From Amoeboaphelidium occidentale (taxonomy: Eukaryota; Aphelidiomycota; Aphelidea), in contig JALGPX010000007.1 in NCBI GenBank assembly GCA_023515795.1, forward strand, positions 158,414-222,413: 64,000 bases of DNA, given 5' to 3'. The notes beneath the pieces are model-generated. The model searched no databases. It saw only the letters and a program-made list of their open reading frames with translations, and was not told the DNA's origin. The translations under genes and the position numbers were made by a program. The stretch's first letter is position 1; the number at the start of each line of letters is the position of its first letter. Positions 62,104 through 64,000 of the stretch are shown in pieces.

Positions 62104-64000
62104 CTATTCTGTATGAGTAAAGTCAGGCGCTTGTTCCTCATGTTGCGTATCTCCAATGGGAGATTCATGAATTTCTTCATGTTCATGCTCACTGTGAATT
62201 ACATGCGAAAAGTCTTTTCTGGTGACAAATCCAACAAGATAATTATTATCGTCCACAACACATAAATGACGCAAACCAAGCTGACGGAACATAGTATACG
62301 CCTTTCGCGCCGACATTGTCTGATTAACAGTATGCACAGGATGAGACATTAATAGACTTAAATCAAACTTTGGGGCTTTACCTTCAGCTTCATCCCGCAG
62401 AATCTCTTCTAGAGAAGAAACCGTTTTGTTGTACTTATTATGCGGTGTCTTTCCATCATCCTTTCCTTCTGAAATAGATTCGGATTCAGCAGTCTCCCCT
62501 TGAATATTATCGCGAGGAAAATCCTGGTCTTTTGCGTTGTTGGAATAAACAAAATCTTTGAGATTTGAATGTTTTTGTGGCGCATTTGGAGTACTCGCTG
62601 GATAGGTTTGTAGGCTTATTGACCTTTCTCGAGGATCTTCGGAAGAGGCTCTTGGATGCATCTCAATGATCACCGGAAGCTCGGCTGAGACCTGTTTCTC
62701 ATGCTGCCGGTAACGATTCAGTGTTGAATGATTGCTTCCCGTTGCCACGGTTATAGAAGGTTTTTGTTTTTCGTATGAGCCTTGAGCAAAGCTTGTGATA
62801 TTGATACTGGTACTTTGTCGGTTTATGGTGGAATTGCTTCTTTCTCTTACTGCTTTTGCGTACAGGCCAATTTTACTACTAATACGTCGCTGAAGACTTG
62901 CAGGCAAGGATCCTTCGTAGCTGATATGATTTCCCCTTTGAATACTTCCTTGAAGTTCCATATCTTGTTCACGAGTGACTTTAACACCTTCAAGGAACTT
63001 GTGCCGCAGTTGACTTCGCAAAATAGTGCCAATAGGTCTATATCTAACGAGTTCATCCTTGTCGATTATCTCTTCTACAATAGGAAAACCTTGATGCGCG
63101 CAAGATGAAAGAATCTTGTATAGTTCCTTAGCAGAAGTCTGAGGCTTGAAGTAAACAACATTTGCTCTTATCAGATCTTTAACCGAATATCTGTACAAAA
63201 CTGAAGGAGTAGTGTCAGGTAAGTATGGAAATTTCCTCGTTTCGATTTCCATGTGATAAAGAGAATGACCAAACCAGTTTCCAACGATAGATGCGATCAC
63301 AACTACAACAAGAGCAGCAGGCAAACTTTCAAAGTCAAAAGTTGTTTCCATCATAATAATTGCGATAGTTAAGGCTATTCTGGATGTCCCAGACCATAAA
63401 GCAGCAGCTCCTAATAATGCATAAGCACCAGGATCAACCAGTCTGCTGTTCATTTGTTTAAGAAAATAATTTGTGATCACTCCGTATAGTCGTCCGAAAG
63501 ATGCTCCAAGAATAATGTTCGGCAAAACAAGATCAGTAGGCAACATAATATTGTGAGTAATCACTGAAAGAAAAAGATATACGACTGTAAAAACACTAAG
63601 AGTAGCAATATCAAACAGATTATAAGCACCACGAGAGAACAATAAACGAAGCATCTGATCAGGACTTCCGATCATCAAAGAATATAACGAGTAGTAGCAT
63701 TTTTTATCCTTGTCGTAAATCAAATTTTTCGGAGGAACATATTTATCAGCTAACATTTGAAAGTTGAGACCTTGCTTAATGTTACTGTTTCCTTCGGCGA
63801 GACATCTTTCATTAAGAGTTCTCACGGAATCAAGCAAAACAATCTCATAGCTGGTTCTCATTTTTGATGATAAACAGACTTCTGTGTAGCATCTCGGTTG
63901 AGACTCAATAAGAGCTGATACGTTGTAGTTGCAAGGGATAAGACAATCAAATGAAATGTACTCGACGTGTTCCACAGCCTGTTTAAATGGTTTGCAGTCG
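62104..64000 (-). CDS. CLC-family chloride channel/exchanger, CLC-6/7-like, 5' end outside the window
   Basis: Anion transporter, probably of an intracellular membrane. The frame is open to the window edge, so the N-terminal half (first about ten membrane helices) is missing. What remains: an extracytosolic loop, then helices including LPTDLVLPNIILGASFGRLYG (helix N region), the gating-helix segment AYALLGAAALWSGTSRIALTIAIIMMETTF and VIASIVGNWFGHSLYHM, followed by CBS1 (HQGFPIVEE, IGTILRSQL), a long Ser/Thr-rich insert, and CBS2 (MSARKAYTMFRQLGLRHLCVVDDNNYLVGFVTRKD) near the stop. The LYHMEIE and FPYLPD segments fit the CLC-6/7 branch. The stop (TGA or TAA/TAG region at 62104) is 23 bases from the DENN start. 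Confidence 0.92.
   Translation of the reverse strand, partial: DCKPFKQAVEHVEYISFDCLIPCNYNVSALIESQPRCYTEVCLSSKMRTSYEIVLLDSVRTLNERCLAEGNSNIKQGLNFQMLADKYVPPKNLIYDKDKKCYYSLYSLMIGSPDQMLRLLFSRGAYNLFDIATLSVFTVVYLFLSVITHNIMLPTDLVLPNIILGASFGRLYGVITNYFLKQMNSRLVDPGAYALLGAAALWSGTSRIALTIAIIMMETTFDFESLPAALVVVVIASIVGNWFGHSLYHMEIETRKFPYLPDTTPSVLYRYSVKDLIRANVVYFKPQTSAKELYKILSSCAHQGFPIVEEIIDKDELVRYRPIGTILRSQLRHKFLEGVKVTREQDMELQGSIQRGNHISYEGSLPASLQRRISSKIGLYAKAVRERSNSTINRQSTSINITSFAQGSYEKQKPSITVATGSNHSTLNRYRQHEKQVSAELPVIIEMHPRASSEDPRERSISLQTYPASTPNAPQKHSNLKDFVYSNNAKDQDFPRDNIQGETAESESISEGKDDGKTPHNKYNKTVSSLEEILRDEAEGKAPKFDLSLLMSHPVHTVNQTMSARKAYTMFRQLGLRHLCVVDDNNYLVGFVTRKDFSHVIHSEHEHEEIHESPIGDTQHEEQAPDFTHTE

Noticed and set aside
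1-64000. CRISPR arrays, rRNA genes, bacterial operons
   Set aside because: None seen. The split genes, tRNA type and gene families are eukaryotic nuclear.

Overview
This window is nuclear DNA from a gene-dense eukaryote. The evidence is a set of eukaryote-only genes (RPB1 with a heptad C-terminal domain, MOT1, SF3A1, SNU66, XPA, SNAPC4, PUS1), spliceosomal introns of only 30-70 bases, and intergenic gaps often under 60 bases. The gene set (CID+RRM NRD1/SEB1-like factor, cytochrome c peroxidase, cytochrome c heme lyase, MEF2-type MADS factor, RhoGEF with CH-SH3-DH-PH order, CLC channel) fits a unicellular opisthokont on the fungal side, such as an early-diverging zoosporic fungus or a rozellid/aphelid/sanchytrid relative. 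A secreted protein of the violaxanthin de-epoxidase family hints at contact with algae. The species cannot be fixed from the sequence.

Layout. 0-14 kb: a secreted subtilase, SF3A1/PRP21, a C78 peptidase, MOT1, an FBXO3-like F-box gene broken by a one-N assembly join that repeats about 0.58 kb, a small secreted protein, and MYG1. 14.3-16.9 kb: a decayed hAT transposon with 8-base target duplications and a second N join. 17-19.8 kb: a lineage-specific two-ORF locus with nuclease-like motifs and a second secreted subtilase. 19.9 kb: tRNA-Leu(UAG). 20.2-25.5 kb: SNU66, then a 3.0-kb terminal-inverted-repeat element inserted at the start codon of XPA. The element carries a nested dead Tc1 copy and a small secreted protein gene. 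25.8-32.6 kb: SNAPC4, PUS1, PFKFB, NRD1-like, heme lyase. 32.9-43.9 kb: signalling and trafficking genes (ArfGAP, PIX-like RhoGEF, membrane phosphodiesterase, VDE-like protein, longin-like protein, RhoGAP). 44-49.7 kb: RPB1. 49.7-58.4 kb: mitochondrial and nuclear genes (MCT1, MEF2-like, TypA/BipA, OMA1, SNF2 helicase, cytochrome c peroxidase). 58.5-64 kb: a DENN protein and a CLC channel cut by the window end.

Many gene models were joined by hand across tiny GT-AG introns. In every joined case the exon lengths sum to a multiple of three and the family homology continues across the junction. Introns are very uneven: one in the first 30 kb of coding sequence and more than thirty after it. Several functions recur: RNA polymerase II and RNA processing (RPB1, MOT1, SNAPC4, NRD1-like, SF3A1, SNU66), mitochondrial cytochrome c and quality control (heme lyase, peroxidase, OMA1, MCT1, TypA), and small-GTPase and cyclic-nucleotide signalling (RhoGEF, RhoGAP, ArfGAP, DENN, phosphodiesterase).

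The most notable points are the transposon insertion that duplicated the XPA start codon and replaced its promoter, the VDE-like secreted protein, the phosphatase-dead PFKFB, the multi-membrane-span phosphodiesterase, and two single-N joins that duplicate sequence and falsely break genes.
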